Below, piece after piece: positions 26,055-34,971 of a DNA stretch of 64,000 bases; the first letter of the stretch is position 1, and the number at the start of each line of letters is the position of its first letter. The stretch covers positions 2,996,001 through 3,060,000 of the forward strand of contig NZ_CP087719.1 of assembly GCF_020991085.1 (NCBI RefSeq). The letters run 5' to 3'. The translations under genes were made by a program, and so were the position numbers. This DNA comes from Roseomonas sp. OT10. GTDB taxonomy: Bacteria; Pseudomonadota; Alphaproteobacteria; Acetobacterales; Acetobacteraceae. The notes below the pieces were generated by a model that saw only the letters and a program-made list of their open reading frames with translations, made no database searches and was not told the DNA's origin.

Positions 26055-27577
26055 ACAAGACGCTGGCCGCCGCCTGCCTCGCCGTCCTGGCCACGAGCGC
26101 CGTCCCTCTCGGACTCGCCGCCCCGGCCCAGGCGCAGAACCTGCGCATCGGGCTGCGCGAGGATCCGGACATCATGGACCCGACCCTGGCCCGCACCTTC
26201 GTCGGGCGCATCGTCTTCGCCTCGCTCTGCGACAAGCTGTTCGACATCAACGACAAGCTGGAGATCGTGCCCCAGCTCGCCACCGGCTTCCGGTGGGAGG
26301 ACCCCAGGACGCTGCTCATCACCCTGCGCGACGGCGTGCGCTTCCATGACGGGGAAAGGATGGATGCGGAGGCGGTGCGCTACTCGCTGAACCGCCACCT
26401 GACGCTGCAGGGCTCCTTCCGCCGAGGCGAGATCAACGCGATGGACGGCGTGGAGGTGGTGGACCCGCTGACGGTGCGCGTGCGGCTCAAGGTGGCCTTC
26501 GCGCCCTTCGTCTCGCAGCTCACGGACCGCGCCGGCATGATCGTCTCGCCCAAGGCGGCGGAGGCGGCCGGGCGCGACTTCGGCAACCGCCCCGTCTGCG
26601 CCGGCCCCTTCCGCTTCGTCGAGCGCGTGGCGCAGGACCGCATCGTGGTGGAGCGCTTCCCCGACTATTGGGATGCCGGGCGTATCCACGTCCAGCGCAT
26701 CACCTACCAGCCCATCCCGGACGGCACGGTGCGGCTGGCCAACCTCCAGGCGGGCTCGCTCGACCTGATCGAGGTGACCACGGCGACGGACGTGCCCATC
26801 ATCCAGAAGGACCGGCGCCTGCGCCTCAGCCAGACGGACGAGCTGGGCTACCAGTCCATCACCTACAACGTCGGCAACGGCCCGCGGTCGCAGAACCCCT
26901 TCGGCCGCGATGCCCGCGTGCGCGCCGCCTTCGAGCTGGCGATCGACCGCGACGCGCTGAACCAGGTGGTCTACGAGGGGCAGCAGACCGTCACCGCGCA
27001 GCCGGTGCCGCCCTCCTCCCCCTATCACGTCCCCGGCTTCCGACCGGAGCCGCGCGACGTGAACCGCGCGAAGCAGCTGCTGCGGGAGGCCGGGGTGCAG
27101 ACGCCGGTGGTGGTGGAGATGACCGCGCCGAACAGCCCGGAGATCCGCCAGATGGCGGAGGTGATCCAGTCCATGGTGGCCGAGGCGGGGTTCGAGCTGC
27201 GCATCAACGCCATGGAGTTCGCCTCCTCCCTCCAGGCGGCGGCGCGCGGGGACTTCCAGACCTACATCCTCGCCTGGTCGGGGCGGGTCGATCCCGACGG
27301 CAACACCTGGACCTTCATCCACTCCCAGGGTCCGCAGAACGACGGCCGGTACGCCAGCCCGGAGGTGGACCGGCTGCTGGACGAGGCCCGGGCCGAGACG
27401 GAGGTGGAGAAGCGCCGCGCGCTCTACGCCCGCGTCTGGGACGTCGCGATCCGCCAGGACCGGTCGCGCATGTACCTGTGGCACCGCAAGAACTTCGTGG
27501 CGCATGTGGCGCGGCTGACCGGCTACCATCCCGTGCCGGACGGGTTGATCCGCGTGCAGGACCTGCGCTTCCAGTAG
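26051..27577 (+). CDS. Peptide ABC transporter substrate-binding protein (SBP_bac_5)
   Basis: 508 residues. A cleavable signal ends at APAQA-QNLRIG. The mature protein shows the family 5 layout: LREDPDIMDPTLARTFVGRI, PQLATGFRWEDPRTLLITLR, DGVRFHDGERMDAEAVRYSL, the hinge regions, and the C-terminal SHRKNFVAH-type WHRKNFVAHVARLTGY. It captures peptides or related ligands in the periplasm. It is third in the operon, between the ATPases and the permeases. Confidence 0.92.
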   Translation: MNKTLAAACLAVLATSAVPLGLAAPAQAQNLRIGLREDPDIMDPTLARTFVGRIVFASLCDKLFDINDKLEIVPQLATGFRWEDPRTLLITLRDGVRFHDGERMDAEAVRYSLNRHLTLQGSFRRGEINAMDGVEVVDPLTVRVRLKVAFAPFVSQLTDRAGMIVSPKAAEAAGRDFGNRPVCAGPFRFVERVAQDRIVVERFPDYWDAGRIHVQRITYQPIPDGTVRLANLQAGSLDLIEVTTATDVPIIQKDRRLRLSQTDELGYQSITYNVGNGPRSQNPFGRDARVRAAFELAIDRDALNQVVYEGQQTVTAQPVPPSSPYHVPGFRPEPRDVNRAKQLLREAGVQTPVVVEMTAPNSPEIRQMAEVIQSMVAEAGFELRINAMEFASSLQAAARGDFQTYILAWSGRVDPDGNTWTFIHSQGPQNDGRYASPEVDRLLDEARAETEVEKRRALYARVWDVAIRQDRSRMYLWHRKNFVAHVARLTGYHPVPDGLIRVQDLRFQ

Positions 27578-27584
27578 CCGTCCG

Positions 27585-28528
<944 letters not shown>

Positions 28529-28532
<4 letters not shown>

Positions 28533-29413
28533 GCGCGGCGACGACCGCCGCCGCGGTGCCCGCGCGGGGCGAGGGCCCCTGGCGCCGGGCGCTGCGGCGC
28601 TTCCTGCGCCGCCGCCTTGCCGTGCTGGGGCTGGTCGTGGTGCTGGCCTTCGTGGCCGCCGCGATCCTGGCGCCCTGGATCGCGCCCTTCGATCCCGCCG
28701 CCACCTCCTGGTCGCGCATCCGCAAGCCGCCCTCGGACCTCCACTGGTTCGGCACGGACGAGAACGGGCGCGACGTGCTCTCGCGCGTGCTCTGGGGCGG
28801 GCGCGCCTCGCTGATGGCGGGCTTCGTCTCCGTGGCCGCGGCGCTGCTGGCCGGCGTGCCGCTGGGGCTGCTGGCCGGGCTGACGGGCGGCTGGGTGGAT
28901 GCCGCCATCTCGCGGCTGGCGGATGCCATGCTGTCCGTGCCCTTCCTGATCCTGGCCATCGCGCTCGCCGCCTTCCTGGGCCCGGCGCTGGAGAACGCGA
29001 TGCTGGCCATCGCCATCTCCGCCACGCCGATCTTCGTGCGCCTCGCCCGCGGCATGGCGCTGGAAGCCAGGGCGACGGAATGGGCCGAGGCCGCGCGGGC
29101 CCTGGGCAACCCGCCCTGGCGCACCGCGCTGGTGCACGTCCTGCCCAACATCGTCCCGCCCCTGCTGGTCCAGGGGACGCTGGCGGTGGCAGAGGCGATC
29201 ATCGCCGAGGCGTCGCTGAGCTTCCTCGGCCTCGGGCAGCAACCGCCCGCGCCCTCCTGGGGCTCGATGCTGAACGCGGCGCAGCGCTTCCTGGGGCAGG
29301 CCCCCTGGATGGCGATCTATCCCGGACTGGCCATCTTCCTGGTGGTGCTCGCCTTCAACCTGCTCGGCGACGGGCTGCGCGATGCGCTGGACCCGCGGTC
29401 CGGCGGACGCTGA
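28529..29413 (+). CDS. Peptide ABC transporter permease (DppC type)
   Basis: 294 residues. It has the extended N-terminal region with RFLRRRLAVLGLVVVLAFVA, then HWFGTDENGRDVLSRVLWGG, the typical DppC periplasmic motif, and the EAA loop EWAEAARALGNPPWRTALVH. It ends SFLGLGQQPPAPSWGSML and FNLLGDGLRDALDPR. It is the final gene of the operon, coupled to the preceding permease by an ATGA overlap. Repeat copy B begins 180 bp later. Confidence 0.92.
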
Positions 29414-29592
29414 GGCCCATCCCAGGCGCCGCCCGGAGGCCGGCGGCAGACCCGAGGGCCGGATCACGCCGGGCGCCGGAGCCCGTCAGGGAAAGGCCCG
29501 GGGCGGGGACGCCGTCCCCTACCTGTCCCGCGCCCGAATGCCCGTGACCGGGCGCCGGATCGCACAACCCCGCCGCCCGCGTCACACCGGCG
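29414..29592. other. Intergenic stretch with a repeat fragment
   Basis: Follows the ABC operon. It includes GGGGACGCCGTCCCC around 29507-29521, the central palindrome of the ~410-bp element, but not the rest of it. No gene is supported here. Confidence 0.45.
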
Positions 29593-30000
29593 GCGGGATG
29601 AGATGACCTGTCGTGCTGTCGTGTTCGGGCGGGGGACCGGGAGGGGACGCCGTCCCCTCCCAGACCCTCCCCTGCCGGGGCCACAAGCGGGCCCCGGGCC
29701 CCGCTGGGAGTTGGCTCGGGGCGGTGGGTGTCAGCCTCCGGGCTGAACCTTGACGGAGCGCGGACAGGCGGGACTCTGGAAAAGAGTTGTAGGCGTTAGC
29801 GAGTGCTGCGGCCGGTCCCGCCGAGGAGCCATGCTCCTCGGCGCCTCGACCCCGTCTCAAGCTGTCCCGCGGCAGCGCGGATCGGGTCCAGGGCCCGCAG
29901 GGTCCTGGCGGAGTGGGGGTACGGGGGCGAGGCAGAGCCTTGCCCCCGGGCCACGGGCGCCCCCCGCGCCGGCACGGATCAGCGCATCACGCCCACCGTA
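29593..30000 (-). repeat. Dispersed ~410-bp hairpin-rich element, copy B
   Basis: Matches copy A along its whole length. Its end CACCGTA touches the TCA (complement of TGA) of the propeller-like gene at 30001. The main stem-loop at 29820-29842 has the same 10-bp arms as copy A with loop CAT instead of GTG. The palindrome in GGAGGGGACGCCGTCCCCTC and the CCGGGGCC/GGCCCCGG hairpin are conserved. The strand given is that of the gene it follows. Confidence 0.85.
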
Positions 30001-30891
30001 TCAAAGTCCGACGAGGCGTTGCGCCACCACCTCTCGCTTGCTGCGGATGATCTGCCACAGCACGTCCGGGGCGGAGGTGTCCCAGGCGATGGCCTGCCCT
30101 TCTGCCTCGATCGGCAAGGTCATCACCCGTTCCAGCACGGAGCCCATGCGCGGCAGGCGCAAGGCATACACCTCCTTGTGGTCGTGCCCCGTGCACCACA
30201 GGAAGCCGCCCGGCCCCCAGGAGGCGCCGGAGATGGACATGGGCGTCGCGCGTTGCAGCACGTCCGCCGGGAAGGTCCAGCCGCCGGTCTGGCGCATGTC
30301 GCGGTCGTGCCGGGTCAGTTGGGTCCACCAGGTGTTGCCATAGGGGCGCTGGTTGCGGCCGAAGACCAGCGAGTAGTTCGCCCAGACCGCCCACCAGGCG
30401 CCGTCATGCCATTCGAAGCTGGTCAGGCTGCCCGGCATGATGCCGAAGGAATGGCTGCCGGTGTGGCGCAGCGTCGCCGCATCGAAGCGCTCCACCGAGG
30501 AGAGCATCGGCTCCTCGGAATAGTTCGAGTGCGCGGCGATCACCTCCCCCTCGTGCAGGGAGAGGCTGTTCATGTGGATGATCGGCCCCTCGCGCGGGCT
30601 CTCGAAGCGGGCCAGCTCGGCGTTGCTGCGCCGGTCGTGCTTGATGATCAGCCGGTTGTCGACGGCGTAGACGGCGTCGGCATCGGCACAGACCCCCTGC
30701 CGCGCCGCGGGGGTGGTGAAGCGGGCGATGGTCTCGAAGCGGCGCTCCGGGGCCTGGGCTGGGGCCGGAGCCGGGGCCGCCTGGGCCGCGGCGCGCCGGG
30801 CGAGGCCGGTGGCAGCCAGGCCGCCGAGCAGGGGAGCGGCGAGCAGGGTGCGGCGCCCCGTGCCCGAGGCGGGCGGCGGATGCTGGGACAT
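30001..30891 (-). CDS. Exported protein of unknown function (propeller-like)
   Basis: 296 residues. GRRTLLAAPLLGGLAATGLA is a probable twin-arginine signal, followed by an Ala/Pro-rich spacer. The mature part has repeated Trp- and Tyr-rich strands such as FEWHDGAWWAVWANYSLVFG, GASWGPGGFLWCTGHDHKEV and AIAWDTSAPDVLWQIIRSK, resembling blades of a beta-propeller. The family is not recognised. GGAGG precedes the ATG. Its stop directly abuts repeat copy B. It may function with the GFA gene upstream on the same strand, but nothing links them firmly. Confidence 0.65.
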   Translation of the reverse strand: MSQHPPPASGTGRRTLLAAPLLGGLAATGLARRAAAQAAPAPAPAQAPERRFETIARFTTPAARQGVCADADAVYAVDNRLIIKHDRRSNAELARFESPREGPIIHMNSLSLHEGEVIAAHSNYSEEPMLSSVERFDAATLRHTGSHSFGIMPGSLTSFEWHDGAWWAVWANYSLVFGRNQRPYGNTWWTQLTRHDRDMRQTGGWTFPADVLQRATPMSISGASWGPGGFLWCTGHDHKEVYALRLPRMGSVLERVMTLPIEAEGQAIAWDTSAPDVLWQIIRSKREVVAQRLVGL

Positions 30892-30967
30892 GGGCGTTCC
30901 TCCAGGATTCGTTCCGCGGAGGATGGCAGCCGGCCGGCCCGACCGTCGAGGGACGGACGCGGCCCGC

Positions 30968-31366
30968 CTATCCGCCGAGGCGTCGGTCCCGGTACGCCGG
31001 CAGCCCGTCGTCGGTGGCGACCCAGCTTAGCCTGGTCGCGACGTGCGTGTGGTCGCGCGGCGGCACGGCCTCCGGATCGTCCAGAGAGGCGGTGGTGACG
31101 TCGATCTCATCCGGGGTCTGCGCCGCGGCGAAGGTCAGCGACGTGCCGCAGCGCCGGCAGAAGCAGCGCGTCGCACCGGGGCTGGAGGCGTAGCGCGCCG
31201 GTTCCCCCGCCACCCAGCGGAAGCCCTCCCGGGGCACGCTGAACCAGGCCACCATCGGCGCCCCGGCCGCGCGCCGGCACATGCCGCAGTGGCAGATGGT
31301 CGGGTGGAAGGGCGCGCCCTCCGCCTCGTACCGCACCTGCCCGCACAGGCAGCCACCCTGGAGCAT
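30968..31366 (-). CDS. GFA family (glutathione-dependent formaldehyde-activating enzyme-like) zinc protein
   Basis: 132 residues. The zinc-binding pattern is complete: GGCLCGQVRYEAEG, ICHCGMCRRAAGAP, and GATRCFCRRCGTSLTFA. These small proteins have the Gfa/Mss4-like fold; most members do not act on formaldehyde and their substrates are unknown. A second ATG two codons upstream (31372) would place the ribosome-binding GGAG too close, so the inner start is chosen. Confidence 0.83.
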   Translation of the reverse strand: MLQGGCLCGQVRYEAEGAPFHPTICHCGMCRRAAGAPMVAWFSVPREGFRWVAGEPARYASSPGATRCFCRRCGTSLTFAAAQTPDEIDVTTASLDDPEAVPPRDHTHVATRLSWVATDDGLPAYRDRRLGG

Positions 31367-31485
31367 CGGCATCTCTCCGCCCGGACCGCCGGGCCACCTC
31401 CCCGCGCGGCGGCACCGTCCCATGGGCGGCGATCCGATGCCAGGGCGGGCAGGGCGACGACCGCGCCGTCCTTCGCCGGGCGGCG

Positions 31486-32487
31486 TCAGATCACGGTGAA
31501 GCCATGCGCGAAGGGATCGCGATCGTCCACGAAGATGGTATTGTACCCCGTCATCCGCGCCCAGCCGCCGACGGAGGGGATGATCGCCTCGCGCCCGCCG
31601 ACGGTCGTCGCGGCCTCGACGCGGCCATGGAAGAGCGAGCCGATGATGCTCTCGTGGACGAAGTCCTCGCCCACCGCGAGCTGTCCCAGCGCCGCGCGCT
31701 GCGCCATGCGGGCGGAGGTGCCGGTGCCGCAGGGGGAGCGGTCGATCGCCTTCTCGCCATAGAACACGGCGTTGCGGGCATCGGCGCCCTCGCGGGTCGG
31801 CGCGCCAGTCCAGAGGATGTGGCTCAGCCCGCGGATCTCCGGCTCCAGCGGGTGGACGAACTCGTATCGCTCGTTCAGCGCGCGGCGCAGCAGCGGGCTC
31901 ATCCGCACCAGCTCGCCCGCGGAGAAATCGGCCATGTCGCGGAAGCGCTCCTGCGGTTCCACGATGGCGTAGAAGTTGCCGCCATAGGCGACGTCCACCA
32001 CCACCTCGCCGAGGCCGGGGATCTCCGCCGCCAGCCCGCGCCCGTGCAGGAAGGAGGGGACGTTGGTGATCCGCACCTCCTCCACATGCGCGCCCTCCTG
32101 CCGGTATTCCGCCACCACCACCCCGGCCGGGGCGTCGAGGCGCAGCACGCCCGGCGTACGCGGCGTCACCAGCCCCTGCTCGATCGCCATCGTCACCGTG
32201 CCGATGGTGCCGTGGCCGCACATGGGCAGGCAGCCGGAGGTCTCGATGAACAGGATGCCCGCGTCGCAATCGGGCCGCGTCGGCGGGTAGAGGATGGAGC
32301 CGGACATCATGTCGTGGCCGCGCGGCTCGAACATCAGCGCGGTGCGGATCCAGTCGAACTCGGCCAGGAAATGCGCGCGCTTCTCGATCATGGTCGCGCC
32401 CTCCAGCCGCGGCCCGCCGCCGGCGACCAGGCGCACCGGATTGCCGCAGGTATGGCCGTCCACGCAGAAGAATGTGTGCTTCGCCAT
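31486..32487 (-). CDS. 4-hydroxyproline 2-epimerase (proline racemase family)
   Basis: 333 residues. The two catalytic cysteines are Cys90 in GCLPMCGHGTIG and Cys253 in SPCGTGTSAR. The pairing of both cysteines marks a true racemase/epimerase, not a 3-hydroxyproline dehydratase, which has Thr at the second site. The family converts trans-4-hydroxy-L-proline to cis-4-hydroxy-D-proline. The next gene on the strand upstream is an FAD amine dehydrogenase 12 nt away, which fits the following oxidation step. Confidence 0.88.
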   Translation of the reverse strand: MAKHTFFCVDGHTCGNPVRLVAGGGPRLEGATMIEKRAHFLAEFDWIRTALMFEPRGHDMMSGSILYPPTRPDCDAGILFIETSGCLPMCGHGTIGTVTMAIEQGLVTPRTPGVLRLDAPAGVVVAEYRQEGAHVEEVRITNVPSFLHGRGLAAEIPGLGEVVVDVAYGGNFYAIVEPQERFRDMADFSAGELVRMSPLLRRALNERYEFVHPLEPEIRGLSHILWTGAPTREGADARNAVFYGEKAIDRSPCGTGTSARMAQRAALGQLAVGEDFVHESIIGSLFHGRVEAATTVGGREAIIPSVGGWARMTGYNTIFVDDRDPFAHGFTVI

Positions 32488-32499
32488 GGCTGTTCCGGT

Positions 32500-33753
32500 T
32501 CAGAAGCGGTCGGGACGGAAGGGCTCCAGCGGCAGGCTGGGCGGGGCGCCGCCGATCAGCTCGGCGACCAGCCGTCCGGTGCCCGCGCTCTGGGTCAGGC
32601 CGAGATGGCCATGGCCGAAGGCATAGACCACGCGCGGCGTGGCGCGGGAAGGGCCGATCACCGGCAGGCTGTCGGGCAGCGAGGGGCGGAACCCCATCCA
32701 CCGCGTCCCGCCCTCCGTCCGCAGCCCCGGGAGGAAAGCCGCCGCCTTGCGCAGCATGGCATCCGAGCGGGCGAAGTTCGGCGGCCGCTTCAGCCCGCCC
32801 AGCTCCACCGCACCGCCGATGCGGATGCCCGTGGCGAGCGGCGTCGCCACGAAGCCGTGCCCGCCGAAGGTGAGCTGCCGGCGCAGGTCGAAGGCACCGG
32901 GCGGCAGGGTGGTGTTGTAGCCGCGCTCCGTCTCCAGCGGGATGCGATCGCCCAGGGCGGCGGCCAGCGGGCGAGACCAGGCGCCGCCCGCGACCACCGC
33001 CCGCGCCGCCCGCAGGGTCCCGCCGCCCGCCAGTTCCAGCCGCACCCCCTCCCCCTCCGGGGCCAGGCGTCGCACCTCGGCGCGGGTCAGCGCGACGCCC
33101 TGTGCCAGCAGGTGGTCGGCCAGGGAGCGGGCGAAGAGGTAGGGATCGTCCACCGTCTGCCAGTCGGGCGTGAAGCTGCCCACCACGAAGCGCGGCGACA
33201 GGCCCGGCTGCGACGCGGCCAGCTCCGCGCCGCGCAGATGCGCGAAGCGGATGCCCTCGGCCTCGCGCGCCGCCCAGCCGGGCAGGGAGGCGCGCCACTC
33301 CGCCTCGGACTCGAACAGCTCCAGGTTGCCGTCGTCGCGGACCCGTCCCCCCAGGCCGGCCCCGGCCACCATCTCCCGCATCGCCTCCGCGGCGACCCGC
33401 ATCAGCCCCGCCTGGGCCAGCGCGGCCGCGGCGTAGCGGTCGGGCCGGCTGGCGCGCCAGAAGCGCCACAGCCAGGGCGCGATGGCCGGCGCATGGGCCG
33501 GCGGCACGGAGAGCGGGCCGAGCGGGTCCAGCAGCCAGCGCGGCGCCTTGCGCATGATTCCGGGCGAGGCGAGCGGCAGGATGTCGGTGAAGGCGAAGGC
33601 GCCGGCATTGCCGCGGCTGGCGCCCTCGGCGATGCCGCCCCGCTCGATCAGCCGGACCCGGTGGCCGGCGGCGTGGAGGTGGTAGGCGACGGCCAGGCCG
33701 ACGATGCCGGCGCCGATCACGGCGACCTCCCCCGGGCCCTCGCTCACCGCCAT
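32500..33753 (-). CDS. FAD-dependent oxidoreductase, probable D-hydroxyproline dehydrogenase
   Basis: 417 residues, DadA-like. The FAD fold is EVAVIGAGIVGLAVAYHLHA, then ASRGNAGAFAFTDILPLASP. The C-terminal substrate/FAD region is WMGFRPSLPDSLPVIGPSRA with AFGHGHLGLTQSAGTGRLVA. In operon with a hydroxyproline epimerase the likely substrate is cis-4-hydroxy-D-proline, oxidised to the pyrroline carboxylate. The ATG with GAGGGG is chosen; a start 13 codons upstream is possible. The later steps (deaminase, ketoglutarate-semialdehyde dehydrogenase) are not in the window. Confidence 0.85.
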   Translation of the reverse strand: MAVSEGPGEVAVIGAGIVGLAVAYHLHAAGHRVRLIERGGIAEGASRGNAGAFAFTDILPLASPGIMRKAPRWLLDPLGPLSVPPAHAPAIAPWLWRFWRASRPDRYAAAALAQAGLMRVAAEAMREMVAGAGLGGRVRDDGNLELFESEAEWRASLPGWAAREAEGIRFAHLRGAELAASQPGLSPRFVVGSFTPDWQTVDDPYLFARSLADHLLAQGVALTRAEVRRLAPEGEGVRLELAGGGTLRAARAVVAGGAWSRPLAAALGDRIPLETERGYNTTLPPGAFDLRRQLTFGGHGFVATPLATGIRIGGAVELGGLKRPPNFARSDAMLRKAAAFLPGLRTEGGTRWMGFRPSLPDSLPVIGPSRATPRVVYAFGHGHLGLTQSAGTGRLVAELIGGAPPSLPLEPFRPDRF

Positions 33754-33984
33754 CCCCTCGGCAGCGCACCCCTGCCCCGACGCGCCATCCATCGCATGCC
33801 GCCGCCCGGTCCCTGGGTTCCCCCCTCATCATGTGGGCCCTGCGCCCGGCGCGCCAGACGCCGCCCCGACCTGGACGGCCGGCCCGCCCCGTACAAGCCC
33901 TTGTGACACCCGCGCCCGGGCGGCCCCGGCTCGTTCCCTTCCCCTGCCCCCGGGAGCAAGGTTGCGGACGGATGAGGGGTTGGC

Positions 33985-34971
33985 ATGGCGATTCTGCGGA
34001 AAGTCCTGCTGGCGGTGGCTGCCGTCGGGGTCCTGGCAGGTGGAGGCTACGCAGCCTGGCGCCACTTCGGCCGCGAGCCTGCCCTGCCCTCCTACATCGT
34101 CGCGACCAACGGCCGCATCGAGGCGGAGCAGTTCGACATCGCCAGCAAGATCGCCGGGCGCGTCGTGGAGGTGGCGGTCGAGGAAGGCCAGATGGTCGCG
34201 GCCGGGGCGGTGGTGGCCCGGCTGGACGATTCGACCCTCCAGGCCCAGCTCCGCGCCGCCGAGGCCCAGGTGGCCGAGGCGCAGCAGGCCATCGCCTCGG
34301 CCGAGGCGGAGCGGCTGCGCGCCGCCAGCACCCGGCAGCTCGCCCAGACGGAGCTGGCGCGTACCCAGGAGCTGGCCCGGCGGGGCTTCGCCCCCACCGA
34401 GCAGCTCGACCAGCGCCGCTCCACCCTGGAGGTCGCGGAGGCCACGGTCGCCACCGCCGAGGCCGGGCGCCGCCGCGCCGAGGCGACCCTCGCCGCCGCC
34501 CAGGCCAACGCCGCCCAGGTCCGCACCCTGCTGGACGACACGGTGCTGGCCGCGCCGCGCGCCGGGCGCGTGCTGTACCGGCTGGTCCGCAGCGGCGAGG
34601 TGGTGGCCGCGGGCGGCCGCATCGCCACGCTGATCGACCCGACCGACGTGTCGATGGTCGTCTTCCTCCCCGCCGCCCAGGCCGGGCAGCTCGCTTACGG
34701 GGCGGAGGCGCGGCTCGTGCTCGATCCCATCCCGCAATACGTGCTGCCGGCGACCGTCAGCTTCGTCGCGCCCGAGGCGCAGTTCACCCCGCGCCAGGTG
34801 GAGACGGCGCAGGAGCGCGGCAACCTGATGTTCCGCGTCAAGCTGCGCCTGCCGGAATCGCTGCTCCAGGCGCATGTCGAGCAGGTGAAGGGTGGCGTGC
34901 GCGGCCTGGGCTACGTCCGGCTGGACACCGCGCAGCCCTGGCCGGAGCAGCTTCAGGTCCGCCTGCCGTGA
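33985..34971 (+). CDS. HlyD/YhiI-type membrane fusion protein
   Basis: 328 residues. An N-terminal membrane anchor (VLLAVAAVGVLAGGGYAAW) precedes a biotinyl-lipoyl-like domain (NGRIEAEQFDIASKIAGRVV, EGQMVAAGAVVARLD), a long alpha-helical hairpin of Ala/Glu/Arg heptads (~75-180), and the beta-barrel part with VLAAPRAGRVLYRLVRSGEV and MFRVKLRLPE. It connects an inner-membrane ABC exporter to the envelope. Its stop overlaps the RbbA-type ATPase start (GTGA), matching the yhiI-rbbA-yhhJ order. Confidence 0.9.
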   Translation: MAILRKVLLAVAAVGVLAGGGYAAWRHFGREPALPSYIVATNGRIEAEQFDIASKIAGRVVEVAVEEGQMVAAGAVVARLDDSTLQAQLRAAEAQVAEAQQAIASAEAERLRAASTRQLAQTELARTQELARRGFAPTEQLDQRRSTLEVAEATVATAEAGRRRAEATLAAAQANAAQVRTLLDDTVLAAPRAGRVLYRLVRSGEVVAAGGRIATLIDPTDVSMVVFLPAAQAGQLAYGAEARLVLDPIPQYVLPATVSFVAPEAQFTPRQVETAQERGNLMFRVKLRLPESLLQAHVEQVKGGVRGLGYVRLDTAQPWPEQLQVRLP

